A program made the translations under genes and the position numbers. From NCBI GenBank assembly GCA_026260175.1, contig JAKCWW010000057.1, forward strand, positions 41,758-105,757: a stretch of 64,000 nucleotides of DNA. Reading direction: 5' to 3'. A model generated the notes under the pieces. That model was given only the letters and a program-made list of their open reading frames with translations. It was not told the origin of the DNA and did not search any database. Shown in pieces: positions 34,291 to 45,822 of this stretch; positions within the stretch are counted from its first letter, which is position 1, and each line of letters begins with the position of its first letter. This DNA comes from Reticulitermes lucifugus (Eukaryota > Arthropoda > Insecta > Blattodea > Rhinotermitidae).

Positions 34291-34374
34291 ATATTGTGAA
34301 CCACTTGTTTCTAGGACTTTGCCCATCGCTTTTTGACGATGGGCAAAGTCCTAGAAACAAGTGGTTCACAATAT
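34291..34374. repeat. Exact hairpin: 38-bp arms, 8-nt loop
   Basis: 34291-34328 is the exact reverse complement of 34337-34374, with the loop CTTTTTGA. The arms contain GTGAACCACTTGTTTCTAGG and ACTTTGCCCATCG. TTTTGACGATGG occurs both just upstream (34273) and across the loop and start of the second arm (34331). The flanks TATAAACTTCTT (about 34244) and TATAAATTTCTT (34372) are also similar. This fits a recent template-switch event. If transcribed, it would fold into a perfect 38-bp duplex. The start of the minus frame 33955-34326 lies inside it. Confidence 0.95.
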
Positions 34375-36590
34375 AAATTTCTTACCCGCAAGAATACCTA
34401 CAATTTCGAATATCACTCTTTCCTTCTAATCGTTTAAGTTCGAGTCCTGAATCACACAATTGCAGACACACACCATGATGTATTTCTAGTAATTAGAAGC
34501 TTTGTTTACAAAAATGCATTACTCTCTAATGCAGTATTTTCCAAGCTTCTTTGCTGCGGAAGCCTTTTAGTTTTGACAAAACCTGACGGAACGTAAGAAC
34601 AGTAATATGCGTATATTGAAATATAATTATTTTGGAGCCTATGTTGGTCTAAAAAAGACTAATGGACATACTAATGTTTAGCGTAGTCGATGTGAAGTTG
34701 TCGGTTTAAAATTACGTTTACTCTAACGTCTATTGTTTGGGAACAATAGGTAACGTACGTAATAGGCGCACACTTATGTTTTATTTTCGAATCTCTACAC
34801 TACTGGGGTTTCCGTAATACAATTTATTAGCTGCAGTACCAATTCAATACCTGGAACAATTACAGCAACTTTCTAGTTTAATTAAGAATATAACATTATT
34901 TATTGAAAAAGTCTCCAAACTAAAAAGCCTTCTTTGCAGTCGGTATATGAGGAGTACTTTGGAACTTTTCGTAAATCCCTTGGGCTTCGCAAAGCAGAGT
35001 TTGGTAACCACAGCTCTAAAGTATAACCTCTCTACTGTTGTATTTATCTGAGAATGACAATGTGATTTAGGATAACTTGAGACTAATATCCTAGGGGAAG
35101 AAGGACTGCCAACCTAACAAGTGGGCTTGCAGTGGAATGGTCCTTCAGGTGAAGAGGCCTCCCTCCTGTCGAAGGGATTTAGTTTTTCGGCAATAATCAG
35201 AGACAGACCACACCAGAGGGCCTTTCTGTGACAGAATAAAAGAGATGTAAATTATAAAACGATGAAAGTTATAACAATCATTAAGAATAAGGCAATGGTT
35301 AGGAGGCAAATGAATAATACGAAGAAGGGGATTTGTATTATTTAGCGCTGGTAGAAGTGAGCGCTGTTCAGTTGCTGCTAAGTTACTCTCAAGAAAATTC
35401 ATTCTTAAAGAGCTGCTATGTAATTCATTTTACACTGCAAAACATTGAGCATATTTTGAGGGATATTTGGAGTTTTGCGTTATTTCAAAATTTCTCACAG
35501 AACCCTGGTTGTGCAACACTGAGTTATATCACAAAATCTGTAACAGAATTCAGGCTAATATGGACTAATAAAATTATATTTCATTGCACAAAAATTACAG
35601 AGAATTGCAGCAAATTTTAGTTTTTCAGAATAATAAAAGGGCGTGAGCCAAAATAAAATGCTTTTAATAACCTGAATAATCGTTCTCAGAATTTAACAAT
35701 TTTGCAATCTTTCAATTTTTAAAAAATAAGTAACCGCATTCAGAAGAACATTTCTTCCGAACTTTATAGTCTTAATAAATTAACCTGTACTGTAATAATA
35801 TGTCATAAATAACTACAGAAAATTAAATACAGACGCCGTATAAATTTTCTTTCTTTCTCTTTGTTTTCTATGAATTAAAGTCAATACACAAGACAGGTTT
35901 TCAATCAACGGTATTATGTAATGGGATTGTCCATTTCAGTCGAAACTGGCATGCGCGCGATGCTGAATAATCACTTTCTGTTTGTCAACATGTGAGCTGG
36001 TCTGAACCCTGTGTGTATGTGCGAGTGTGTGTGTGTGTGTGAGCGTTTGTGGGCGTGTAAATATTCACTCATCTGGATGTGACACGCCATCTGTCACATG
36101 CTACATGCAGCAAGCGATGGCTGTGATCCAGCTAGCCCCCTCCCGTGCACATATTCAACAAGAGGTCTTTTTTAATATATCGCTTAATTTAGCACCGAGA
36201 ATAGCTCAACTGTTGCTGGCGGAATTTATAAACTCTTACCGCTTTTTCGAACAAGCAAACATTTGATGTCGAAATTAATGTATATCTGGGACTGAGACTG
36301 TAGTTGTAAAAACAGTGCAGAAGGGAAGTTTCCATAATGAATAGTATGTTTAAATTTTTATTTATTTCTAAATGGTTCTGATGATTGTACTAGGATTAGT
36401 CGGTTTCTGGACCCCGTTATTCAAAGCAGAGGCCCAAAACTTTTGGCAAATACCTCCAAATCCTTCAACCTGACGATGGAAAAAATCCAATTCCTTTAAC
36501 GTTCTCTTTCTTGAAGTAGAAACAACAGACAATTTCTACAATCGAGTAATTCTAAGTCCATTTACGATATAATAAATATTTTGTATATAT
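34375..36590. other. Unassigned AT-rich DNA
   Basis: No gene is recognised. A GT dinucleotide run lies at 36010-36040. A small palindrome CTATTGTTTGGGAACAATAG lies near 34731-34750. Frames at 35145-35402 (-), 35333-35620 (+) and 36027-36266 (+) have no known domain. Confidence 0.5.
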
Positions 36591-36824
36591 TATTCCTTTA
36601 AACACGAACACTGAACAGAATTTATCTAACGACTCAGTTCGTACCGCGTAGTAAACATTTCTCCTTAGTTATAAAAACCATTCAATTAATGCTGTATAGG
36701 ACAGTAGTCAATGTTTGTTCTGAGAACACTACAAAAGACGCAAATTCACTCTATGGGTAAAACGCAGAATTTTTTAGTGTTAAACCTCGTGATACATAAA
36801 GCAACCATTAGGCTAAAAAGGGTA
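36591..36824 (+). mobile_element. piggyBac-type MITE, copy 2 (degenerate)
   Basis: This shares with 16916-17095 the blocks GACTCAGTTCGTACCGCGTA, GTAAACAT, CTTAGTTATAAAAACCA, TGTTTGTTCTGAGA and the end ACATAAAGCAACCATTAGG. The left end is TTCCTTTAAACACG and the right end AAAAAGGGTAA, so the CCCTTT/AAAGGG termini remain but the flanking TTAA sites are eroded. It carries about 45 bp of extra sequence near 36735-36780 compared with copy 1. Confidence 0.6.
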
Positions 36825-36919
36825 AAATTTTATATTGTAGTTTTCAGGTTTATGACGGCATCACGTGTGGTACGAATATTAAAATTATGAGAAAATATAC
36901 TATTTTAACGCTGCCTAAA
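36825..36919. other. Short unassigned spacer
   Basis: This lies between the MITE and the next fold-back element. Nothing is recognised. Confidence 0.4.
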
Positions 36920-37100
36920 GCAGGGTTTTGGAGAAACTGACTCTATCTTCAGACTGAAAATGTATTCTACAGCGAGGAAAAAGACAGTAGGTTCCTCAAA
37001 AAGCTGACAGCCACTTACCAAACTACAAGACGTTACAGACAAGAATAACATAATTTCCATCTTTACCGCCGTTAAGAACGCCGTATTCATATAGGACACA
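36920..37100 (-). mobile_element. Fold-back family element (VGGYQRF type), copy 4
   Basis: The minus strand encodes TAVKMEIMLFLSVTSCSLVS, then GCQLFEEPTVFFLA, the same pattern as the other copies with QLFEEP in place of QRFGE. A half-arm TCTGAAGATAGAGTCAGTTT follows, matching the GAAGATGGAGGCAG theme. The frame at 36905-37099 (-) is this repeat, not a gene. Confidence 0.55.
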
Positions 37101-40100
37101 TGTTAACAAACTATAATTAACGTTTTAATAAATGTGTACGTACATTCAAAGAGAAGAGGCTCATGTTCCTAAATTGAACATGTTTGATTTTTTGGATTTA
37201 TATTTTATACCTGAACAATATATTTACAATTACAATTCAATGAAGGTCCGTCACAGCACACAATTTTTCATTGGTAATATGTGACTTTTCTGTCCCTCCA
37301 CCATGTTTGGACCATCGACGGCCATCATCAGGCAGGCCACATTGAGTTAACGGAAGAAAGTACACCACGTTTTTACATTCGTCTGTATCTTAAAATAAAA
37401 ATTTATCCTACTTCTTCTGTTACCTTAGCATGACTTCCCTTGTGGTTAACCACCAATGTTCCGAAACATGCTGGAGTACCAAAGTTGGGTATTATCAATA
37501 ACAATTTGTGTACTAAGATAGACACATAAAATTTTAATCTTGTGATGTACACGGCGAAGGATAAATCAATTTAAAGACGTACTTATAAACGTAATATAAC
37601 AATCTGTATACAGCATTAAGTGTTTTGATTTATCAGCAAGAGACAACATCTGATTTAAAATCATCAAACCAAAATACAAATAAAATTAAAATTTTATTAT
37701 TATATGGGTATTAAACTTGGACATGGACGAAAACTGAGGGTGTTCCATTATAAGGCGCTGAAATAATTATTTCAATGCAAGACAGAGGAACTAGAACCCT
37801 GTGTTTGTACTTTTTGACTTTCTCTAAATAACAACTACATAATCTGTGTTGTAAAGCACTGTAACAATTTGTGCCTGAAATTCACATCAATAACATTCAA
37901 AATTCAGTTCCTACCCGAAACAAAATACAGTGCTTACATATTACGAAACCAAATCTTTAAATTACGATTAGGTACGTAACAGCTGTTTATACGAAGAATA
38001 ATTCGGAACTCACAAGGGCACTCTGGCGGCAAAACACGACAGATTTCTAATGCTAAAATTAGACGTAACATGAAGTAACCAATGTTCTTTAGATGACTAA
38101 AGACAAGTAATGATAATACACGAATTTACCAATTGACAAAGTTCGGAAATTCAAAACATTCAGCCCCAAAGCCGAGTTCGCTTAACCTATTCCATGCTAG
38201 AGAGGAGCTAAATCGCCCAGAAATGTAATTATTCTGTGAGGTAATTTCAGTGAAGTAAAGTGTCTCCTATCGCCTCGCGACACTCCAAGTCACCCACTTG
38301 CAGTTTACATACAAATGCAATTATTACTAGTTGCATACATGTTGCCATGAAAATTAACAAAATAAAAGTCATTTTAGGCAGAATGTTAGCATTAAAGAGT
38401 TTATACTTCTCTTCAAATGAAGGCATCTTGAGTTCTGACGTACTCAAAGTTTTTTATTCATTCTCCACGTAACAACTTTCAACTCGGAACGTTCACAGAG
38501 TGAAGGCCCATTAATTTTGGCTAACGGTGGAAACGGTGCTCTGTATTAGATACGTGAAACTGGAGAAGTGCTACTCAAAAAATGAGGATAATCGTAGAAT
38601 ACTGACTAAGATTACCGTACTTTAACAACTAAATTTCATTTCAGTCACTTTCCGTTAAATCCGATAGTGGTATAGACTATGAAACCTGCCTATATTGGAA
38701 CAGCAAAACACCTAACCTTTCTTCTTTGCAGGAAGGTTCAGTTTCACACAGGTACTTGAATTTTGAATCTCCTGGACTGTAAATTTCCCGCTAAATACAG
38801 GTTTACGTCATGTCCAGCTTCAGTTTCACTGCAATTCCAGAGCCTGTACTTCCAAAATTGAACTAGAATTTGTAGCAGCTTATATGTGACTCGCATATGG
38901 AAGATTTATTTTAGTGGACACGCTTGTTGAAGGACGGACAGTCTTGAAACATTAGGGAATCCCGGTAGGCTAGATCTTCCCTGCTGTTGATGAGTAAACA
39001 TTTTCCACAAAGGCCTATAATTTTGCTATGTTAAATATGTGGTACGTGTACTACAGAGTAGCCCAAACGTCAGTTAATCGGATAGTAACATGTACATTAG
39101 AACATAATGTGAAATTTCTGTATTAATTACTGAATTTAAAGAAAATGTTGATATTCTGCACGTTCAGTGCACAACTCACAACACTGTGGTACAGATTTAC
39201 AAATTCACTGACATAACTTTTGTATTGGAACCAAAATCATGGCCAGAATATTTCCTTTAGCTGAATTTGGACCAACCTATACTATGTCGAGTTTTAACTC
39301 AAGTTTACGTTCTGACGTAACCAGTTTTGTTTGAATTAACGGTCGTCATAGTGCATCTCATGGGTGTCCAAGAGATGGAACGGAACTGCACTTTGCCGTC
39401 AACTGAAATTATTGAAAAGCGTTAATAGGGATGGAGAGGGGTTTGCTGTCAAGACCATTTTGCAAGTACAATATCTTATCCTGACGTCAATGCTGCCAGT
39501 TTTAAAAACATCTGTCTTATCCTAACCATATATACGCACTATGCTGCCGTCTGCGGGTAGCAATTCACTGGCGCTTTAGGAAAACAATGTAATTCAATAA
39601 AACATTGATTGAACCTGCAGCGTAGCTCCGTGTGTCTGATAGAACGTAGTTGAACTTTACATCAACCGTTTCTTTCCTCGCCTACGTTTGCGCAATGTTT
39701 AATATCAAAAGGCATGTCAACCCCCTTTACCTTATAAATTAGTATTATTGAAAGTCTGTAATTGAATTCCTCGTTTCGAAATATGAGTAATATCCATGTG
39801 TCCCAAATTTTTAGTTACTTTATCGGTAACTGTTATTAAATATTGGCATAATAAAAGAATATTTTAAATACTGCCAAGTTACTCATGAGAAATTTCGCTT
39901 AACAGCACGCATCATTATAAACATGGATTTCAGCTTAAGTTGTGCTTAAGAAAAGGGGGGAAAGAAACGTGACACAATCTGTGACAGTTTAGAGTTGATT
40001 ATCTGATAATTATCAATACCAAATATTACAACATCTTTGTAGGAATGCTAAAAGACGAGGTTTTTTAAAATAACACTTTAGGATACAGCCTATACTCGAA

Positions 40101-40627
40101 GGGTAACCATTATGGTGCATTAATTTCATGATCTAGAGAACCCTAAAATCGGGTAAGACGTGGATAGAATACATGTTTAATTTCTCTCTAAAATTGTTGT
40201 TCGATTGGCTTTTACGTTTCGGTAAATATTTAGCGAGTAATGCCTAAATTGATCTAGAAATAGGGACGGAAATGTACGTTCACTCGGCCCGATTTTAACG
40301 AAAATCAGAATGTAACCACAAGCTGCAGTAAAACTCGCCACTCAGACTTCATGAAATGTGTCGAACGGTTCTGTGTTTATTTAGTCCGGACAGACGGTAG
40401 GACTGGCCCTGTGAAGCAAAAGGCGTAGACTGACAACTTTCGCTGCGAACGTAACAACTACAAGGCGCAAATGCTTAGAACACTAAGCTATGTTACTCTT
40501 AGAACAAAGGAACATGTACTTTTTTCTCTTACTGCCAATTATAGCATTAGAGGTTACCGTACGCTTTAACTTCCAGGTTACTTCTCAAAATTTAAATACC
40601 TTTTAGGACATGAGTTAGATAGAGGAA
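37101..40627. other. Unassigned AT-rich DNA
   Basis: No gene is seen in 3.5 kb. A lone copy of the 10-kb tandem core (ATGGACGAAAACTGA) is at 37723. A hairpin-theme remnant (CCATCATCAGG) is near 37323. Frames at 38247-38447 (-) and 38260-38472 (+) overlap on opposite strands and show no domain. Confidence 0.5.
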
Positions 40628-40862
40628 AAAGATACCTACTAACTGCATGGAACAGAGCCCTTCTTTAGAAGCTAACAGTTCCTCAGCTAATCAAAAATTG
40701 CCCGCGTGTTATGGAAGCTGAAGGTTTATCACTGTGTTCACAAGAGCCCCCAAACCGTCCCTGTCCTGAGCCTGGTCAATCCACGTCACGACCCCTCCCA
40801 CCCTATTTCTTAAATTTCCATATTATTTTCCTCCTGCTTTTACGCCTAGGTGGGACAACATA
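40628..40862 (-). mobile_element. LINE 3' fragment C
   Basis: The plus strand reads CTAACTGCATGGAACAGAGC, CTAACAGTTCCTCAGCTAAT, GTGTTCACAAGAGCC, CTGTCCTGAGCCTGGTCAAT, CATATTATTTTCC and TACGCCTAGG. It lines up block by block with fragment F at 49060-49270. It is the 3' UTR and start of the coding end, on the minus strand, without a clear tetranucleotide tail. The coding part is too decayed to read. Confidence 0.65.
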
Positions 40863-42564
40863 AAGTCTTACAGAGAATAGTCATTGATGCACTATTGCAC
40901 ATCTTGTACAGCAATTACTGGCAAGACAAATGTGGCGTCTATCAGCCACACTGGATTTTGGCAGCCTTAGCACAATCTGCCTTTCAATATGAATTGCCTT
41001 ACTTGCACTATTTTCATGAATTATGACTTTTTAAGACGAATACAATCACAGAGAAGATAAAAATTGTGAAGAATCATGCCGGCCTATTTCAATTTGGAAT
41101 TATAAGTATAATCACATATCGAAACTAAATCACACAGCTTACAGTTTCTAAGTTTCTGGACTTTGTCCACTGACTAGTACAGTGTTTACACACACGTTGT
41201 CTGCGGACCACTGGGGGACGTAAGGAATATTCTAAGGGCTTAGAGAATTCATACAATTCTATGCGGAGCTCTTATCCCCGCCGCTGCGTGATTCGTCCTT
41301 TTAAGTGTTTGTGTCGGATGTTGTGATGAATAAGGTGTTAATTCACCCACGCTACAACAGTAGGGAGTTCTTAGTAGGTGTCTATCATTAGATCTTTTGT
41401 TGAGTAATGGAGGATAAACATACGATTATTAGCTATATGGGGTTCAGCGAACCTTTTTACGTTACGAAGGAGTTCCCGTACACGCAAAGACTGGTAATTA
41501 CTGGTCTAGTAAGTATTTCGATATCAAACCTGAAAAACAGGGGGAACCATCTATTCATTCAACATACAAGCGGCGTTAGGAAAGTAATGCCTCCGTGAAG
41601 GTACCATGCCCAAGCGGTGTGAACAAGAAGCGGAATTTGTTCGTAGCTCTTTGAGCTTCAATTTTCCATGGGATACGGCTTGGTAAACATAGTGGTTTGC
41701 ACTGTATAGTTTAATTCGCGCATGTACAAACTAGAATGTACAGGGTATATGCTACATATCTCAGCATCATGATGTCATCCTCATGCGTTGTATCACACAC
41801 TTTCTACTTTACAACAAAATAATAGAATTCATTCCATAAAATAGTTACCAGTTACCTAACGTGTAAGAATTTATAAAAATATTGATAAAATATTCTGTTT
41901 GTGACGTCATAGGACAGCACTAATTAAGGTTACATCTATTGTAGTTCTTTTGTCGTGACTCCAGGTGTCATTAACACAACAGGACACAGCAGTCACACAA
42001 AATTCCGGACATAAACACGACGACACTAATAATACGTTAGAAACAATGCCAACTGCTAGTAAAAATGAATGACCTATACGAACATGATAAATATCATATT
42101 TATCGTAGAGCCCAAAAAAAAGTACATTTGATTTAATACCACACAGATAAATACAACAAAATTTCCGACACGCATCAGTACAATCAATACAGAAAGCACC
42201 ACCGACTACTCTACATAGCACAACGCTACTACAAAGTATCAACCAGTACCACAGACCTGCAGCACAACCACAAAGCTTCGCACACTGTGCCACGCATTAC
42301 ACTGTATCAGTGCCGGATATATTGAAGTATTTTAATGATACTCTGCATCATAAATATTTTAAGCAACGTAATGGAATAAGTAATATTTAATTAATCTCTC
42401 CGTCTATTTATGAGGCAAACCATAAATCAGATTAAATAACACATGTCACGTGTCATGGTTAAATAGTGCCTGGGTCGATATGCATCGTTACTAAAGAGAA
42501 GATTTAGTGTGAATATAATTTCTTCCACAAGAAGGGCTAAGGCAATACGTCATACGATGATATT
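40863..42564. other. Unassigned DNA
   Basis: The sequence GGAAAGTAATGCCTCCG at 41579-41595 resembles the end of some insect mariner elements (from memory) but has no partner here. The minus frame at 41907-42293 is treated separately. Nothing else is recognised. Confidence 0.4.
41907..42293 (-). CDS. Unrecognised cysteine-rich open reading frame
   Basis: The minus frame of 128 codons starts MAQCAKLCGCAAGLWYWLIL and has about 15 cysteines. Two hydrophobic stretches stand out: GLWYWLILCSSVVLC near residue 13 and HSFLLAVGIVSNVLLVSSCL near residue 75. The N-terminus could pass as a signal or membrane segment. The cysteines are irregularly spaced and I cannot assign a family. There is no promoter, splice or neighbour evidence, and a chance frame on the complement of an ACA-rich strand would also be Cys- and Val-rich. 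I consider it probably not a gene. Confidence 0.12.
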   Translation of the reverse strand: MAQCAKLCGCAAGLWYWLILCSSVVLCRVVGGAFCIDCTDACRKFCCIYLCGIKSNVLFFGLYDKYDIYHVRIGHSFLLAVGIVSNVLLVSSCLCPEFCVTAVSCCVNDTWSHDKRTTIDVTLISAVL

Positions 42565-42800
42565 GGTCAGCCCAGTCGGTGTAGTTGCTAGGCTAAGGGC
42601 TGCACGATCGAGGGATCGGGAATCGAGTCCCAGCAGGAGAAACATAAATTTCTGTCCTCCACAGCCTTAAGATCGAATCTGGGATCCAGCCATCTTTCTA
42701 TTCAACGGGTGTCGGGAGGCTTCTTCCCGGGTATAACGCAGCCGGAGCATAAAACTGACAGCATTCACACATGAAGCGTTATTAGTTAAGCACAGAGACA
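42565..42800 (+). mobile_element. tRNA-like-headed SINE-like element
   Basis: The plus strand reads GGTCAGCCCAGTCGGTGTAG, TTGCTAGGCTAAGGGCTGC and then GGGAATCGAGTCCC (42618-42631). The order and roughly 35-bp spacing resemble a pol III A box and B box. The tRNA-unrelated body contains TCTGTCCTCCACAGCC and GGGTGTCGGGAGGCTTCTTC. No second copy is visible in the window and the 3' limit is uncertain. Confidence 0.5.
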
Positions 42801-44454
42801 ATTTACTTGTATCTTTGTAGCCTTTAAACATCTGCTGTAGCATACACGTCCTATGGCAATTAATGACATACCGCGTTCATTTACCCACTTTTCATGTACC
42901 TCACACAAACAGTGTCCTAACGGAACGGAGTTATCCAGAAGCAAAGGTTATTGCAGCTGTCCAAGAAGGTCCTATTCCTTTTTGTAACACAAACCTTTGT
43001 ACATTTTCCAGAACACCTTGCCACTGTGTCCTACCCAGAAGCTTGACACTGCGTAACACTTCTAAAGACGTCTCTTACACACTAGAAAGTAACAATGTAA
43101 GTACGCAACAAGCTCTCTAACAAAGCAGGCAGTATTGCATCTTACTTATGTAGTTATATGAAACATGAAATAAAGTTAAATGCATCAAAAATACTTATTT
43201 AAAATCTATTATAATCCTATTTTCCCAAATAGATTTGCGTTTTGTTCAGTTACGCCCTTTAAACAGAGAACTTTAACTTGAGATCAGAGGTTCTCACGAC
43301 ATTGTATATCAATATTATTGAATATGACGCAGTGCAGTTTGGTAAATTAATACCAACGCTTCCGAGAAACCTGCCCTGTCCATCTTCACGTAATAAGCGC
43401 CGCAAATTTCTCTGAAGCTATTGTACCCATGTAGCAAACCACACGATATCACATTCTACAGACGTAGTCTACTACAATGCACTACATTGCATTAGTTTAT
43501 CGAACGGCATGGAAGTTAACTTCACAGGTGATGCATTCATTTCATATGCATTATTGGCCTGAAGTGACAAAATGCAAATACGAAGAGAATATATCCTTTA
43601 TACAGGACACATAATTTTCAAAACCATCCTTAAATATCAAAAATTTCAGTTGAAACAATTTGCTGGCGGCTGGCAGTATACAGACAACATTCATTCGAAC
43701 TGTTTGCAGTTAACATCGATCCATAAGACTAAATCGTTCCAGAAAACTCAATACTTACAGGTTTCTTCAAGAGCACACCGTAGTACAAAATATTAGACAC
43801 ACGTATCTTAAACATCTATAAACCAATTTCAGTGTTTAACGAAACACAAGGATGAAGGCTGCCTGTGGCTTACGCACAATCGTACTTCCCGTCGTGAGGG
43901 TGGATCTTAAGAAGTAATTATCTTGAAAGACACTAAGGACTGAGATCCAATTATATGTAATAAAAAAATAAAAATACAATTATGCAATTTGTTGGTAATA
44001 AACTCATTTATATACATATATATATATATTGCACAGAAGATGTATTATATCAAGATCCTAAGGAAATTTCGGCTTCAGATGTATTTAATCTATATTCATT
44101 CAAGTAATACTCATTTGATAAGGTACATTCAGTAATTATATTTTAGCTCCCTACCTAACACAAATAAAAGTCATATTTACGTGTTCTGTTATTTCCCCAT
44201 CTTCTTCCCGTAACATTACTCAGCATATCAATAGATGTACTATAAATACACATTCATATTACTGAGCCGGGGTAAAGTGTGGAGAAACGTTTCGAAAGCA
44301 CGGCAAATTTTGTGATAAAGGAGCATGAATTCCAGCAGCGTATTCTCTTCTGTTCTTTATGTAGGTCATGCTAGGCGATTAAATTGCTGTTAGGTTAAAT
44401 ATAGGTATCTCTTCTGTGTATGGGGAACAGGTATATTCAGAACATGAAAGTAGC
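42801..44454. other. Unassigned AT-rich DNA
   Basis: No gene is seen. An AT microsatellite lies at 44009-44030. Frames at 42863-43120 (+) and 43572-43796 (+) are unremarkable. Confidence 0.5.
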
Positions 44455-44970
44455 CACTAACTCCACTGAGTACAGACTTTCTTCAGAAGCTGACAGACTC
44501 AGATGATCAAAAACAGCGTCTCCTTTTATGCGTCCCGAAGAGTTCAGTCATGTTCACAAGAACTGTTTACTGGTCCCTATCCTGAGCCACATAACTTTAG
44601 CGGACGTCATAACTTTTACTTTAACACAAATTTTAAATTCATTTCACTACATACATCTAATTTCCCCAAGTAAACACCTTCCTTTCTATTTCCCGAATAC
44701 AATTTTCAATGTATTTTTCACCTCTCTCGTGAGTGCTACACGACATGCTATGTTTATTTTCCTTGAGTTGATAAATCGTAATGTTATATGAGGAAGATTA
44801 AAAATTCCAAAGCTCTTCTTCTCCATCTCCTTCTTACTTCCTCTCGCTTAGGTCCAAATATTCCACTCAGAACCTTGTTCTCAAAACAATCCATAGTCTT
44901 CCCTTAGGGTGACAGAACAAGTCTCAGACATATCGAGAATAAGAGACAGAAGTAAAGTTTTTGTACTTTC
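44455..44970 (-). mobile_element. LINE 3' fragment D (degenerate)
   Basis: The plus strand reads CTAACTCCACTGAGTACAGA, CAGAAGCTGACAG, GTTCACAAGAACTGTTTACT, CCCTATCCTGAGCCAC, later GTGCTACACGACATG, CTCTCGCTTAGGTCCAAATA, TTCCACTCAGAACCTTGTTC and CAAGTCTCAGAC. The order matches fragments E and F across both the UTR and the RT C-terminal coding part. GGACCTAAGCG on the minus strand corresponds to the FGPKR coding region. It is heavily mutated and no long frame survives on minus. The plus frame 44528-44791 is spurious. Confidence 0.6.
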
Positions 44971-45540
44971 ACTTGACATTTTATGTAGAAGAAGAGAAGA
45001 CGTGCTTATAAGTACGTTTGTGTTTTGTAGTTTATACATCCAATTACATCCCGCGGCTCAACTGAGACTGGGAGGTTAAAACGCCTGCAGCTCCGTTCTG
45101 AAGAAGTGTGTAGCTGCGTTTTGCGGTGTTCGGACAAACAGCTGTCAGTTCTGTGGTGATGCAGTGGTTCCTGTTGCGGTTTGTGCTGTCTGATATGCCT
45201 CCCCCCCCCACCTGAAATTGCTTATCCTTCGTAATTCCTGTCATGTCACATATTAGAATCGAAACGAAATTCTTGTTAATTTTGTTAGGCGTTCTTCACA
45301 GTGCGCGATGAACAAAATTCAATTTCTCGCCCTCTCGTCCAGACACATGTGTACTGCTGTAAAGTTTCAATCCGAACGGAACTGAATAGCGTCTCTTTGT
45401 CACTAAATGGCCTACATTATAGAAACTATTACGTAACAAAACCTCGTTCATTCGGACATGCCGCATAATCAGATGATTCACAGGTACGTCGGTAAGAGAA
45501 GTCTATGTTAGAATACACTTAATTAATAATTGAACTTTAT
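44971..45540. other. Unassigned DNA
   Basis: A 9-C run lies at 45201-45209. Minus frames 45044-45244 and 45296-45481 are unrecognised. Nothing else is seen. Confidence 0.4.
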
Positions 45541-45790
45541 TCATGGCTCGATAGCCCTAGTTGGCCCAGACCTCCTCATTGTTGAGGTTCCGAGATCAGA
45601 TTCAGTTAGACACACCATTCTCGGTAGTATTCCTCCGGACGAGGGATCGGCCCGTCGCACAGACTTCTACCTGACAACACACAACATCACAACAGACAGA
45701 CATCCATGCGCCCAGCGGGATTCGAAACCGCAATCCCAGCAAGCGAGCGGCCGCAGACCCACGCCTTAGACCGCACGGCCACTGGGATCG
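45541..45790 (-). mobile_element. tRNA-Ser-like-headed SINE, copy 2 (left half of inverted pair)
   Basis: The minus strand begins CGATCCCAGTGGCCGTGCGG, then TCTAAGGCGTGGGTCTGCGG, CCGCTCGCTTGCTGGGATTG, GTTTCGAATCCCGCTGG, ATGGATGTCTGTCTGTTGTG and GTTGTGTGTTGTCAGG. Both the A-box and B-box regions are present. The 3' part includes CCTCAACAATGAGGAGG and ends near the sequence complementary to TCATGGCTCGATAGCCC at 45541. This is the longest copy here and a good guide to the family. The plus frame 45530-45769 is read-through. Confidence 0.8.
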
Positions 45791-45822
45791 GAAATAATTA
45801 CAATTACTAGACCTTTAATGTC

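Noticed and set aside
34731-34750. SOX dimer site (ATTGTT-TGGG-AACAAT)
   Set aside because: The halves face the wrong way for the known SOX palindromic dimer site; the short palindrome is likely chance.
42565-42650. Possible tRNA gene
   Set aside because: It has only box-like motifs; the arms do not pair as a cloverleaf and a SINE-like body follows.
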